Shown here: positions 53,098 to 64,000 of the stretch, piece after piece
How the letters are laid out: every line of letters starts with the position of its first letter
How positions within the stretch are numbered: position 1 is the stretch's first letter
NCBI RefSeq assembly: GCF_018143015.1
Contig: NC_054744.1
Span: forward strand, 310,001 to 374,000
Direction: 5' to 3'
Length of the DNA stretch: 64,000 bases
DNA from: Lytechinus variegatus
Lineage: Eukaryota; Echinodermata; Echinoidea; Temnopleuroida; Toxopneustidae
Made by a program: the position numbers and the translations under genes
Notes under the pieces: model-generated
Told to the model about the DNA's origin: nothing
What the model saw: the letters and a program-made list of their open reading frames with translations, nothing else
Databases searched by the model: none

Positions 53098-54008
53098 GTC
53101 GCACCAACGCATAATGTCGCAGACAACGCATAATGTCGTAGTTTTTCTAACGCATAGTCCAGGGGGTTATTGTCCCCGGGAGATGGTAAATGTTCCCGGT
53201 GGTAATTGCCCTCGGGAGTAATTATCCTCAGGGGTAATTGTCCGGGGGTTTGTCCAGGGGGCCATTGTCCTCGGGGGGGGGGGGTAATTGTCCTTGGGGG
53301 TGGTTGTCCGTAAGGTGATTGTCCGGGAGGTAATTGTCCCAGAACCGGTGATTGGACCTAATGGTGATTGGACCTAATGGTGATTGGACCCATGGCAACG
53401 ATACCGAATGATTGTTAGCCGAAATGGGTTTAGACGAAGTGATAGCGAACGAACTGAAATTGACGAAATGAGAGCAGACCAAGTGCTTATTAGACAAATT
53501 GGCTATTCAAAAGGTAATGATATTGGACAAGGTGTATATTGTAATGATATTGGACAAAGTGGATATTGACCACTTGAAAAAAAATACAAAAAAGACTAAA
53601 TGATAGTAAACAAAACGGCTATTAGACCAACTGGCTATAAGACGAGATGTTAATTAGACGAAATGGTTGCGGACTATGTTGATGGTTGACTAACTAATGG
53701 TAGACGAAATGATATCAGACCGTGCGATAATGGGGAAAAGGGCAGTAGACGAAATGGCAATAAATCGATAAATATCCATACAAAGATTTATCCTGATTTC
53801 CAAATCACTTAATTCTCTTTCTCGTGTCTCAAAATACTTAGTGACAGCATATTTCATATCTTATCTGTAGGCTCGAGTCCTGAAGAAACTACCGCTGCGA
53901 CATTATGCGTTGCGGCATGTGACATTATGCGTTGACACTTTGCTACATTATGCGTTAGAAAAACTACGACATTAGGACTGCGACATTATGCGTCGGACGC
54001 TATGCGTT
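53098..54008. mobile_element. Word-repeat element with CAACGCATAATGTCG ends
   Basis: Ends carry CAACGCATAATGTCGCAG and GTAGTTTTTCTAACGCATA in inverted arrangement (left 53098-53155, right 53895-54008). Inside, 53155-53345 is a degenerate ~20 bp repeat GGGGGTAATTGTCC(C/T), and 53400-53770 a second degenerate repeat AGACGAAATGGCTATTAG-like. Related words occur in the 21780-22395 element. Type unknown. Confidence 0.65.
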
Positions 54009-54411
54009 GGTGCTACATTATCGGTTGTAACAGGGCTTTTCCTTGATGCAACTAAATCACACCCGATTTCTCTCGATGCCCAGCCGGCTAGAAGCCCACA
54101 GTTAGCACGGCGGTAACTACAAGACAGTGCAAAGCACATGCGGTACCGGTACCGTACCTGTGGTACAGGCTGCCCTGTACTGTGCGATGATGACGTAAAC
54201 AGTTATGAGTTAGATCTAACATTTAGATTTCACAGACCCCGGCACATATACGGTACGCGCGTTTCCGTTTTACACCCTGGCGAAGGCATTTTCCGGAAAA
54301 GTAGCCAAAAAGCGACTAGTGAAGAGTCTACACACGTCGCTGGTTGCATGCAGCGTGCGACACAGGCGAGTCCACAACCGCATGCAATTTGCACAGTTAC
54401 TGATCAGAGCA
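54009..54411. other. No gene; GGTACC-rich spot
   Basis: GCGGTACCGGTACCGTACC at 54140-54158 is locally palindromic. The frame 54138-54437 (99 residues) has no recognisable domain. Confidence 0.4.
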
Positions 54412-56364
54412 CAGGGGCCTGTTGCACGACGAGATGAGCGATACGTAGGAACGTCCTAGGACCATTCTTCCGAGATAGGAAGATTGGCGACAAATCAGCG
54501 CTTTCCGTTTCACGAAGGCAATTTTGTCTTCCAAGTCCGCGACATCGTTTGATATCGATAGTATCGGAAAAATATTTAGTCTTTATCGTCACCTGAACCT
54601 TTTATTTCGGAATGACGACTTTTCATAAAATCATTTATTTCAATAAAAGGAGATCAAATGATGTTTTATTTATTACTGATTGTAGAATTGATGTATGGAG
54701 CTTACTTTATGAGGTAAAAAGAGAAAAAACTTTAAAGATTTACAAACATAACTGAATAAAATCGAATTTTTCATCTTTTCCCTTGTTTAGAACACGGTGT
54801 CCTTTTAGAGACACCTTTCATTGATATTTCAACGAAAGAGACCCCTGTCCGATATAAAAATTGGTTTAACTAAGAAATTTCGACATTTTATTCGTTCAAG
54901 ATTATTCTGTATTTTAATAGAATACTTATATTTAATTATAATTTTGCAAATTATGCGTTAATATGTTATTTGTTGAGGTAAAATAGGGTTTGAATGGAGT
55001 AAACAAAATCAACAGGTCTGATTGTATGAGACTAAAAGGGAAAATATGAGAGGCTGTGTGTGAAAAGTCTAATTTATTTATTTTATTTGTCAGATATAAG
55101 GCAAGAAATACAAATTTAAGTGTTTAGAGTATAAACATACCTCAGTTGCATGATGAGTAACTGAAGACCGAAGGAAAATCTGGACATTGCTGCAAACACG
55201 GCCAAGTGAATAAAGTAGTGCTTTGCAATAATAATTAAAACACAGAAAAGGTTGTGCAATCCGCAATGGAGAAAATACTATTAACAGAAATAGTGCTAAA
55301 AATTACAGCGATCATAAACGTTGGTCATATTTAAAGTTGATCACTTAATTTATGGAAGTTTATGAGGTTTAAGAATATAAAAAATACATATGATCAACAT
55401 TTCAAAGTTAAGGAGTAGGGGAGGGGTATAGAGACTACCGTGATTCTTTTAACATGACATATAACCGAAAGGGGCCTAAAATGCGCCTTTTCGTATGGAA
55501 TTTCCATATGTTATTTCATGAACTTATCTTCATTTGTAACGATTGTGATGGATTCGTTAGCTATATAGGCCTAATCTGTATCTTAAATGTTTATTAGCTA
55601 TTTTGATATTGCAGATTTTCTTTTCACTGTTTCACATCTCACATTATCCCAAATCCCAGAATTAATTTTCATTGATTGAAATTAATCTCATCAAAAATAA
55701 TAATCATAATGAAAACTTAATAAAAATAAATGATTTAGCATGTTTAACATCTTAGTTTTGTATCTTTTTTTCTTTGTTTTTTGCTCAACGTTATATAAAC
55801 ATGTTTTTTTCCTGCCATAATTTCTTTTAAAGAAGTTTGTTTCATGTTGTTAATTAACTGTAATGAGAAAGCATGAGGGGTCAGAGAGATAGTGCCGCCC
55901 ATTTCGATAGTTCAAGTTTATTTTTTTAATGGAAAAGGGGTGGGGATAGGACCGAAGGAGAATAAAAGAAAACATATTTAAAAAAAAAATATTTTGGCCT
56001 ACATAACCCGGAGAAGTTAAAATGACATCCGTTTTTGGTCGTCTTGTCGACGTGAAATTGATGACAACTAGCCCCCATATAAAAAATAACTTGGCGCCAT
56101 CCCAGATAAAATGCGTCATCAACCCCCTAAAAATATGTTTAAAGGTGATATGTCAGTGTGGCTTGCCGTAAACGCATTTTCTCTCAATGCCAACGGTGGC
56201 GGGCGGTGTGCAAAGAAGATCATGCCTACGTAGGACATGTCTGGAGGTGTCTTTCCAAGGACCATTCTTCGTATCGCCCAAATCGGCTTTGTGAAACAGT
56301 TGAGCGATATCTCGTTCTTACGTAGAATGGTTCTACGAAAGACCATTTCATGCAACAGCCCCCA
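54412..56364. mobile_element. Possible element between CAGGGGCCTGTTGCA ends
   Basis: CAGGGGCCTGTTGCACGACG at 54412 and the inverse of CTGGGGGCTGTTGCATGAAA near 56365, both with GAGCGATA and AGGACCATTCTT words close by but not in mirrored order. It may be one 1.95 kb element or two separate small MITEs. Between 54600 and 56120 I see only AT-rich non-coding DNA. Confidence 0.4.
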
Positions 56365-56429
56365 GAGTTCCTCGGCACTTCATGTGGCAGTCAGGAGTGA
56401 AATCCGAACATGCTTTTGCAGTCGCGTAG

Positions 56430-57292
56430 TCGATACATAGATAGATATATAGATAGAGAGAAATAGAGAAAGACAGACAGATGGATAGATAGATGGATAG
56501 AGAGATAGATAGAGAATTTGAGAGATAGATGTTAAATAGATTTAAAAGTGAGAGAGACAGAGAAGATTATTAACAAATTAACAGATAGATACTGAAGTTA
56601 TAAAAATAGATAGATAAATAGATAGAGAGAAATAGAGAAAGACAGACAGATGGATAGATAGATAGATAGGGAGAGATAGAGAGAATTTGAGAGATAGATA
56701 GATGTTAAATAGATAAAGAATGAGACAGGGAAGATTATCAACAAATTAACAGATAGATAGATAATGTATACAAAAATAGATAGAAGATAGATAGATAGAT
56801 AGATAGATGGATGGGGGAGAGAACTTGAGAGATGGAGATATGTTATAGATATATGGACAGAAAAGGAGAAATAGAGAAAAAGACAGACAGATGGATAGAT
56901 AGAGGGAGGGAGAGAGATAGAGAATTTGAGAGATAAATAGATGTTAGATAGATAAAGAATGAGAGAAACAGAGAAGATACACAAATTAACCGATACTGTA
57001 GTTTCATAGATAGATAGATAAATAGATAGAAGAAAGACAGACAGATGGATAGAGAGAGAGCTGGAGAATTTGAGAGATAGATAGATGTCAGATAGATCGA
57101 GAATGAGAGAGAAGAGCGACAAATTAACAGATAGATACTGTAGTTACATAGGTATATAGGTAGAGAGAGAGAAATAGAGAAAGACAGACAGATGGATGGA
57201 TAGATAGAGAGAGATAGAGAATTTGAGATAGATAGATGTTAGATAAAGAATGAGAGAGACAGAGAAGATTATTAGATAGATAGATAGATATA
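56430..57292 (+). repeat. AGAT satellite with higher-order units
   Basis: AGAT/AGAGAG text in which a phrase AGAAATAGAGAAAGACAGAC AGATGGATAG returns at 56458, 56630, 56871, 57028 (shortened) and 57168, followed each time by GAGAATTTGAGAGATAGATA and GATGTTAGATAGATAAAGAA. About five units of 130-240 bp. The antisense frame is low-complexity. Confidence 0.9.
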
Positions 57293-57409
57293 CGTCATGC
57301 CTTCGTAGCGAACGGACGCGTCTCTGGGGAGCTCTTGCCCGCTAAATTCAAACCTACTTTGAGAAATGCATTTGTAATCTACATTTTGGTGGCACATAAA
57401 TTCATCGTT

Positions 57410-58453
57410 ATGAGTAAACATTTATCGCCGAAGAAGTCTACTTATAATCTACGAAAAGCTAACGAACCTAAAACCAAACGCAAAGGAAAGAATCAACCTA
57501 AACCTTCAAAACCTTCAGTATCAGGTATGGCTACCTATAACGCCGCTGATCTTGCTGATACCGAGTTACGTGAAAGACCTACGGCCGGACCTCCGGCAAG
57601 TGACTCTGCCTCAACGTTTGACTTGAGCGACGTTACTGATGCGGGCTCAGATCGAGTGCTTACTAGCATGGCCGAAATGAATTCATCTTTGTCAGGAAAG
57701 CTGGATAGCGTTTTGAGCCAATTAGTTACCATCAAGTGTGATTTAGCTGAAACCAAAAAGTCAATTTCTGAAGTTGATAAGAAGGTGAATTTCGTCACTG
57801 ACAAAGTGTCTGCCCTGGAAAAGAACGAAATCCCACTTCTAAAGGAAAAAATAAAAAAGCAGGAGGAGGAGATTGAGACAAGGCTAACGCTAATCGAGAT
57901 ACATCATCGGAAGCAGAATCTTCTCGTTTACGGTATTCCCGACAGGCTAAATGAAAACATTGTTTCTACTGTCCAGGAAATCTTGTGCCACTTCCTAAGG
58001 ATCGCCCCAGACGATGCCCGGAAGATACCCCTAGTAAACGCCCATCGTTTGCCCAAGCCTCGCAACGGAAACGTTAAGCAACTAGTCGGCCAACCCCAGC
58101 AAGAGCCCGGACCTAGCCCGATCATCATCCGTTTTTCGTCGATGTTTGACAGAGACCGCCTACTTCGCGCCTTTGAATCTCAACCGCGCCAGAGAGGCCC
58201 CGAGTCTAATCTACCAAACCCAGCTCATCAGGCGACAAGTATCCCGATGTTCTCTCGCGTCACCATCCGCAGTGACCTCCCCCCTAAGCTGAAGAAGGAA
58301 CGCGGACGCCTTGCCGCAGAAGCTTATCGACTCCGGCGGCAAGAGAAAGTTTCGACGCGAATTCGTCTTGTCGGATCCAAGGTAATCCTCCAAACCCGCC
58401 ATGCCTCCGCCAGTGGATCGCAACCTACCGCTTGGGATACGTGGACAGGATAA
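57410..58453 (+). CDS. LINE ORF1 protein (coiled coil, RRM, C-terminal domain)
   Basis: 347 residues from the first ATG; the frame is open ~75 bp further up but has no ATG there. Lys/Pro-rich basic N-terminus (~1-40); a heptad-like helix ~85-167 (LDSVLSQLVTIKCDLAETKK, SALEKNEIPLLKEKIKKQEE); an RRM-like domain ~170-255 starting NLLVYGIPDRLNENIVSTVQ and ending PIIIRFSSMFDRDRLLRAF; and a C-terminal domain ~283-330 (VTIRSDLPPKLKKERGRLAA). This is the layout of L1/Tx1-type ORF1 proteins, which trimerise, bind the element RNA and act as chaperones. No frame damage, so the element was active recently. It starts just beyond an AGAT satellite. No RT frame follows directly; the next retroelement frame is at 63130. 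Confidence 0.85.
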   Translation: MSKHLSPKKSTYNLRKANEPKTKRKGKNQPKPSKPSVSGMATYNAADLADTELRERPTAGPPASDSASTFDLSDVTDAGSDRVLTSMAEMNSSLSGKLDSVLSQLVTIKCDLAETKKSISEVDKKVNFVTDKVSALEKNEIPLLKEKIKKQEEEIETRLTLIEIHHRKQNLLVYGIPDRLNENIVSTVQEILCHFLRIAPDDARKIPLVNAHRLPKPRNGNVKQLVGQPQQEPGPSPIIIRFSSMFDRDRLLRAFESQPRQRGPESNLPNPAHQATSIPMFSRVTIRSDLPPKLKKERGRLAAEAYRLRRQEKVSTRIRLVGSKVILQTRHASASGSQPTAWDTWTG

Positions 58454-58511
58454 GGCAAGTTATCTTTCACGCTATCTTTACCATAATCGATCCTTAATAA
58501 AGTAAATTACA

Positions 58512-58735
58512 TAAGCATTAAAAGGAGTTGACTTTGAAAAGCGGCATTAAAAATAAAGTGATATAGGAGTTGATTCAATAAAATGCAGCAGACATAAGAA
58601 ACTGATTTATACTCGCATCGAAAAGGAGTTGATTTTGAAATGCGGCAGAAATAATCAAGTGACTTATACAAGCATCGAATGGGAGTCGACTTAGAAATGC
58701 GGCGGAAAATAGCCAATATCATCAATATTCGTCCA
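58512..58735 (+). repeat. Minisatellite, ~57 bp units
   Basis: Four diverged units with (A)AGGAGTTGAYTTTGAAAWGC GGCA then AAGTGAYTTATA and CGCATCGAA, starting ~60 bp after the ORF1 stop. Confidence 0.75.
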
Positions 58736-59635
58736 AATCGTTAAAAAATAACAAGGACAATTAAATAATTAAAAAACACATTTTTTGGTAGGAACGAATA
58801 GACCTATGAATGTGCCAGCATTTTGTTGTACTGAACCCTTTTTTTTTATATAAGCGATGTCGTTTGCTGTAGAACATATTCATTACAAGGATATCATGCA
58901 TGGGCCTAGTACAGAAATTTCTCATTTAAATGTATCTGAATTTGTTTTATTATGTATTCGTCAATATTCGTTATTAAAAAGAAAATTACTATTTGAATTG
59001 GTTTTTGCAAGACGAAAGTTCTGTGTATCAATTCACTTGTTCTCGTGCAAAACGTGCCTGTAGATGCAAACAACAACCCCCCAAAAAAGCTCAACTTTGC
59101 AACAACAACCAAAAAGGTAAACGCTATGCCTAGCGAACATTGCATTTTCGAATGCCAATTCTTTTTTTTTCTTCTTCTTTTTTTCGTGTATTTCTCAGTT
59201 AATCATGCTATTGACAAAACTTTAACTGTTTTCCCGATACCTTGGTTATAGTTTTTTACTCCTCTAATAACTCAGTTGAATGTTGTTGTTAATTTGCATT
59301 TATGGCACGACCACGGTACGATGTTTATTTGACAGGCTCTTTTACCCGTTAAACTGAAAATATTCATCCTTCCATAAGTCGACCTGTCATTTTGATATGT
59401 ATGTAAAATCACATATTTTCATGTTTGTCTCTGACAACGTTAGTTGGTCTGTCTGACTGATGGTAAGAAAATTTGATAACTATCAAATTCATTGTAATGA
59501 ATGATAACCCAAAAAAGTATTTCATAATGTTGCTTGCTGTATGCAAATTTGAAACTTATAGCGTTTATGTCTACATGTTTTTTATGCTTATTTTATAAAT
59601 TATGTTTCACTGGGCACTAAACCTCACAATTGGGT
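58736..59635. other. No gene seen
   Basis: AT-rich. A frame near 59020-59110 is rich in Cys/Lys/Arg/Gln but has no start or splice context. Nothing else. Confidence 0.45.
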
Positions 59636-60141
59636 TTAAAGGGGAGGTTCGCCCTGACAAAAGGTTTGTTGTGGGGATGGCGGAGGGAATAGTGAGGGGT
59701 ATTGCCGGGGGTTTGGGAAAAAATCATCAAATAATTAAAAAGTTATTAGAATTTCAAGTATTTCGTTTGTGACGTCATGTGCGAGCAGCATTCCTACATA
59801 GCGAATGGTAAAAAATCAATGAAATGTCATTTTCTCAAAAAATTGAAAATGGTTTTCACTGTAACTTTTGTATATCAATAGACAAATCGTTTCACACCAG
59901 ATCATGAAAAGAAAACAAAATTAAGTCATCAGGAATCATACAAAATTTGAAATTCATACATTTTATATTACATAACACATGGGGCAGCTGCTCGTTTATG
60001 ACGTCACAAATCCAGAGTTTTGAACTCTAATAAATTTCTTACTCTTTAATGGATTTTCCTCAGACCTTCGCCAGTATTTTTTTATTGTTTTTTCTGCTAT
60101 TTTTGCAGCAGGGTTTTCTTCGGGGTATGCTTTCCCTTTAA
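59636..60141. mobile_element. TTAA-ended MITE, intact copy
   Basis: TTAAAGGGGAGGTTCGCCCT to the inverse of TTAAAGGGAAAGCATACCCC. Same family as 5976-6826 (CAATAGACAAATCGTTT, GGGGCAGCTGCTCGTTTATG). 506 bp, non-coding; contains TGACGTCA words at 59773 and 60000. Confidence 0.75.
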
Positions 60142-60690
60142 CACTCTTCAATTTAATCTTTATATAAGATTGAATAATAAACTCGTCTCTCAATAACCAT
60201 GAAAAAAATGAACAAGAGAATAATGGATGTGTTTAGTACTGTTGATATTCAGCTTTACTTTTCATAGTTCCTCCCTTTATTCTAAATAGAAATAACTTGC
60301 ATGTCAATTGACATGAATATGCCTGGTTTTTCATCTGCACAATTGCTTTTCCTTATAGGGCAATTTTCTTGCTCAAAAAAAATGTGCATGCCCTACAGTT
60401 GGGTCGTATTGACATCGCTTGTTAAAGCATCTCTTAACCTGATTGCCCATCTCATCACATACACTGTGACCCCCCCTTTTTGTTTTGTACTTCTCATGCA
60501 CTGCATACCTTTAAACATCCAACATCACATAAATTGATGCAATATTATCTTGTGTAAACATGCCAAGTTGAAATAAAGTATACCATCTATTATGTACTTC
60601 ATTATGCATACATTTGAGTGTTTGTATTTTTTTATGTGATCCGACTATCTCATTCCTTTGATGAGATTTGGGGGGGGGGCAATTCATAAT
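60142..60690. other. No gene seen
   Basis: AT-rich text up to a G run at 60671-60679. Confidence 0.45.
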
Positions 60691-62870
60691 TTAGATGTGA
60701 ACGCTAAACCTTGGATGGTATGGGTTTCGCTCAGTTCTGGTTGGGCGTTGCCCCCATGCGTTTTCCTGCATGTGATGAATTGGTAATTATACATGTTTGC
60801 ATGCCTTTACCCTGTTCATATTCAAATTTTCGGTTTCTCTTTTAAAAAAAACAAAACATGTATGTATATATAGTAATGTGAATGTCTTTTCTGAGCGAAA
60901 TAACGTAGGTCGCTTTGGTTGGGCGTTGCACCTAAACCATGTTTAATGCTTTGTTATACGTTTGTCGGAAATGCTCAATGTTTTCATAGTATATTTTCGA
61001 CCCAGTAAACAAACACCCATGTACACTAAATTGCAAGACATAGGAATGTATTTTCGACTGCATGCCATTACCTTGTTCATTTTCTCAAATACAATGATGA
61101 CATTCTCAGGGCTCCATTAAAGATAATTATAGCTCAGTTTTAAAAACGTGACTCTGTTTGGGAATCGTTGGGTTTTGGTTGGACGATGCTTTATAATGCT
61201 TTAATTGCATGCTTTCGGATTTTTTTTTGTTAAGCAATTTCCCGCGCGTTTAAAGTATTTTAAGCGCCATCGCCAAATTATACATAAGATTGATCTATTC
61301 GAATGACTCTACATTGTCTTTTATTCAAAGTGACAATTACCGCTTCTTCTAAAACATGTTTTGAAGGATGTTATATTGCGAACACCAGTCCTAATCTTGA
61401 CTGGTATGGTCATTTCTCGGTTTGGTTGAGCGATAATATATTTTAATTGCATGTTTTGGGCTGTTTCAACGAATGTATGGAGGTAATTGTTTATGTACAC
61501 CTGAATCCAGTTGGTATGGGCATTGCTCGGTTTTGGTGACTATATTCAGGTAGTCAACCAAGGCCGAGCAATGTCCTTAGGAATATAATGTTCCTTTCAT
61601 CAATCTCGCGCTTTATCGCATGTTTTGGGGAAATGCTTTTGTGTTTCACAATTTCCCGCGTGTTTTCATGCATTCTCCCTTTGGATATAATTGCAACTTA
61701 CGAATTGTTTCGCTTGCATGCATTTACCCTGTTCATAACAACCACATTCTTAAGCAGTGCATTATAATTGGGGGTAATTAAAGTTTGAATGTAAAAGGCA
61801 GTATCGGTTGGTTTTGGGCGCCGCTCGGTTTTGGATGAGCGCCTCAAAATGTTATCCAGTGCTTTATGTTATAATGTATTTTTTCTTGAAATGACTTTTC
61901 AACGATTTCCCGCGCGTGTTTTGATAAAATGTCATTATTGATGTACCATCGCCTATTTATCGATATACATTGCCTTGTTTGCATGCCTTTGTTGTTCACA
62001 CTTATAAAATGGCAACAATGATCACTTTCTCTAAGCATGCATTTGGCCAGAACTCCAGATCCCAATTGTTATGGGTAGTGAAAATTGCATGCTTGGTTCT
62101 GGTCAAGCGATCGTTGCATAATTTTGTTTGTAAGCTTTTACCACATTCATTTACAAAAAAGAACAACAATGCCATTCCTAATAAGCATGAAAGTACCTTG
62201 TTCATATGTGAATACCAGACCCTGGTTAGTATGGGTATTCCTCGACTTTTTTTATCTCCGTTTTTTTTGTTGTTTGTTATTCATTGTTCAATACTTTGAT
62301 GCATGTTTCTAATCGTACATTTGTTACACGCCTTTTTCCCGATTATGTCATAATAATGCATTCTCTAAACATACTTTGACTCAATTGAGATTGCTTTATT
62401 CAAATGTGAATGTTCGACCCTGACCGGTTTAAGTATAGCTTGTCTTTGGCTAAGCGACGCTCTTGTATTTTTCATTGCTTTCATGGAAGCTTTTAAAATG
62501 CTCATTGCCAATTTTCTCTTGTGTTTTCATGAATTTTAAAATTTAGACTGGCTGATTGGTATTGATTGGCCTGGTATAGCGTACTCTCCTTTGTTATGTA
62601 TTTATTGCTCTGGTGTATATTTTTTTTTCATAGAAAATTGCCTGTTTGCATGTCTTTACCAAAATTAGCAACAGCAACAATTTTATCTATTTTCAATTGT
62701 ACGTGGCAAAAATTATTGTCGCCTCTTTTCATGTCCACAATATGGATTTTGCTTATATTGATATGCTTAATCTTGTTATTTGCCAACCTGTATGGGGTTA
62801 TCGTTATTTTTCATCATTTGCATTTCTTATATTGATTTTTTTCTTTGGGCATCTCTCCAGTAATTATCAA
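60690..62870 (+). repeat. Diverged tandem array, ~230-290 bp units
   Basis: A phrase like TGGTATGGGCATTGCTCGGT TTTGGTTGAGCGATGC returns at about 60714, 60905 (partial), 61160, 61402, 61515, 61806, 62070, 62222 and 62420. Other words keep their place between: TTTCCCGCGCGT (61238, 61660, 61908), TTGCATGCCTTTACCCTGTT CATA (60803, 61063, 61715, 61978), ACAATGA.CATTCT. Units are heavily diverged and some are shortened. No protein frame. It ends ~260 bp before a LINE ORF2. Confidence 0.65.
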
Positions 62871-63129
62871 TGATGTATGTTTACCATCTTTGCTCTCTGA
62901 CGCGTTTGTCCGCTCTGCCTACGAAGATTTCTGCTAAATGCTGCCCTCTCTCGAACTTTTATGAATTCGTTATTTGTTTTTATGTGTTCGTGTTTCTATG
63001 TATCTCTGTTACTTATTTGTTCCCACACAGGACCTTTTATTTTAATTACTCTTCTTTTACCAACTCAATGCCGAAAGTAGTAGTGAATGTTGAGACACTA
63101 ACTGTACTTCCGTGAATACTTTAACTGAT
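62871..63129 (+). other. Leader before ORF2
   Basis: Short non-coding stretch; GACGCGTTTGTCCGC near 62898 is CpG-rich. In-frame stop at 63091 precedes the ORF2 ATG. Confidence 0.45.
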
Positions 63130-64000
63130 ATGCCGTTTTATTCCTTGAGTAATGATGACCTCTCCATTAATTTGAATACACATAATTCAAATGGCAACCC
63201 TCAGGCTAATTTGGCGTACAACCACTTTGTAGCAAACAACATCAATGCATCATCAGAACTTCTAGATTTTCACACTGATCATGACTTAATTCGCAATCCT
63301 TCATCAGAATACATCACTGAACTTCAATTCAAAAACACTAGTAAACAATTCTCCAAAGATATTTTTTCTTTATTACATTTAAACATAAGAAGCATAAATA
63401 AACATTTCGAAGAGTTCCAACTGCTTTTAGACAATAATTCATCTAGACATTCGTTTTCCATTATTGGACTTACAGAAACTTGGTTAACTGATGAATCCAA
63501 TATTCCATTTGCATTAGATCAATATGATTTCGTTTTTAATAACAGGAAAGATAGACATGGCGGTGGTGTTGCGTTATATGTTTCCCACAATTATGAATAC
63601 AAAATTCATGACGAAATCACTACTATGAATGAATATGTAGAGTCACTTTTTATCGAAATCAATGTCCTAAATTCCAAAAATATAATTGTAGGTGTTATAT
63701 ATAGACCACCAAATTCCAACCACAATGATTTTTTACTTTATCTTTCTAACTTAGTTAGAAATCCATTGTTGGTGAACAAAGATGTTTTTATATTAGGAGA
63801 TTTTAATATCGATATATTGAAGCATGACAGCAACAATACTGCCCATGAATTTCTTGAAACATTTTTGACTTCTTCATATTTGCCATTAATATCAAAACCC
63901 ACTCGCATTGCAGATCGCTCTGCAACCCTTATTGATAACATATTTTGTAACATCATGCCGTCTCCTGATTCTGAAATAATACTATCCGATCTGACAGATC
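63130..64000 (+). CDS. LINE ORF2, APE-type endonuclease domain (partial, runs off window)
   Basis: Open for 290 codons from the first ATG to the end of the window. After an ~80-residue N-terminus comes the endonuclease: LLHLNIRSINKHF (N85), IIGLTETWL (E116), RHGGGVALYVSH (144-153), GVIYRPPNSN (189-196), ILGDFNIDIL (D224, N226), RSATLIDNIF (263-272) and SDLTD at the edge, where the catalytic SD-H would follow. This nicks target DNA to prime reverse transcription. The type is CR1/Jockey-like; the RT lies outside. No damage seen, so possibly a functional element. A diverged tandem array lies upstream. Confidence 0.9.
   Translation, partial: MPFYSLSNDDLSINLNTHNSNGNPQANLAYNHFVANNINASSELLDFHTDHDLIRNPSSEYITELQFKNTSKQFSKDIFSLLHLNIRSINKHFEEFQLLLDNNSSRHSFSIIGLTETWLTDESNIPFALDQYDFVFNNRKDRHGGGVALYVSHNYEYKIHDEITTMNEYVESLFIEINVLNSKNIIVGVIYRPPNSNHNDFLLYLSNLVRNPLLVNKDVFILGDFNIDILKHDSNNTAHEFLETFLTSSYLPLISKPTRIADRSATLIDNIFCNIMPSPDSEIILSDLTD

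Noticed and set aside
56598..57122. 174-residue antisense Leu/Ser/Ile frame
   Set aside because: Reverse translation of an AGAT satellite.
57300..57409. Upstream extension of the ORF1 frame
   Set aside because: Open but without an ATG; the first ATG at 57410 has a basic LINE-like N-terminus.

Overview
The window reads as AT-rich, animal, non-coding-dominated DNA with no bacterial organisation: no operons, no ribosome binding sites, no CRISPR array, and long reading frames only inside retroelements. A Ty3/gypsy-type element whose integrase lies before its reverse transcriptase (Gmr1-like, reported from deuterostomes), tRNA-derived SINEs, CR1/L2-type LINEs, a Penelope-like element and many short inverted-repeat elements together suggest a marine deuterostome. 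I favour an echinoderm such as a sea urchin. That is an inference from repeat vocabulary, not proof.

Layout. 1-4 kb: a diverged composite repeat with inverted ends. 4.6-15 kb: arrays of ~160 bp units that repeatedly carry the hexamer pair TGACCT-T-TGACC (a DR1-type nuclear-receptor site). They are interrupted by a Penelope-like fragment with a 12 bp target duplication (7661-8590) and by a TA-flanked inverted-repeat element (10137-11947). 15-27 kb: inverted-repeat transposons, LINE fragments, a perfect 506 bp tandem duplication, and AGATCT- and GCGAAGCG-type word repeats. 27.9-34.2 kb: a near-intact Gmr1-like retrotransposon with gag (28335-29201) and pol (29110-32577; protease, integrase, RT, RNase H), followed by LINE debris and an LTR-like end. 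34.3-36.4 kb: a TA-flanked transposon carrying a SINE. 36.6-40 kb: a frameshifted LINE on the minus strand with a 2A-like motif. 40.2-43.4 kb: a foldback element with an RTE-type LINE relic in its loop.

The best candidates for a host gene are small spliced exons on the plus strand (43867-44039 and 45958-46048, joined in phase; possibly 36538-36606), separated by transposon-filled introns. 46.3-51.9 kb: a Penelope-like element with RT and GIY-YIG domains. It has a hammerhead-like motif on the opposite strand at its 5' side, a MITE-in-MITE insertion in the RT, and a third transposon in the GIY-YIG domain. 52.5-57.3 kb: inverted-repeat elements and an AGAT satellite. 57.4-58.5 kb: an intact LINE ORF1 (coiled coil plus RRM). 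60.7-62.9 kb: a diverged tandem array. 63.1-64.0 kb: the start of an intact LINE ORF2 endonuclease that runs off the window.

Most of the window is explained by transposable elements inserting into one another. Several insertions can be dated relative to each other because a paralogous empty site or a resumed reading frame is present in the same 64 kb.
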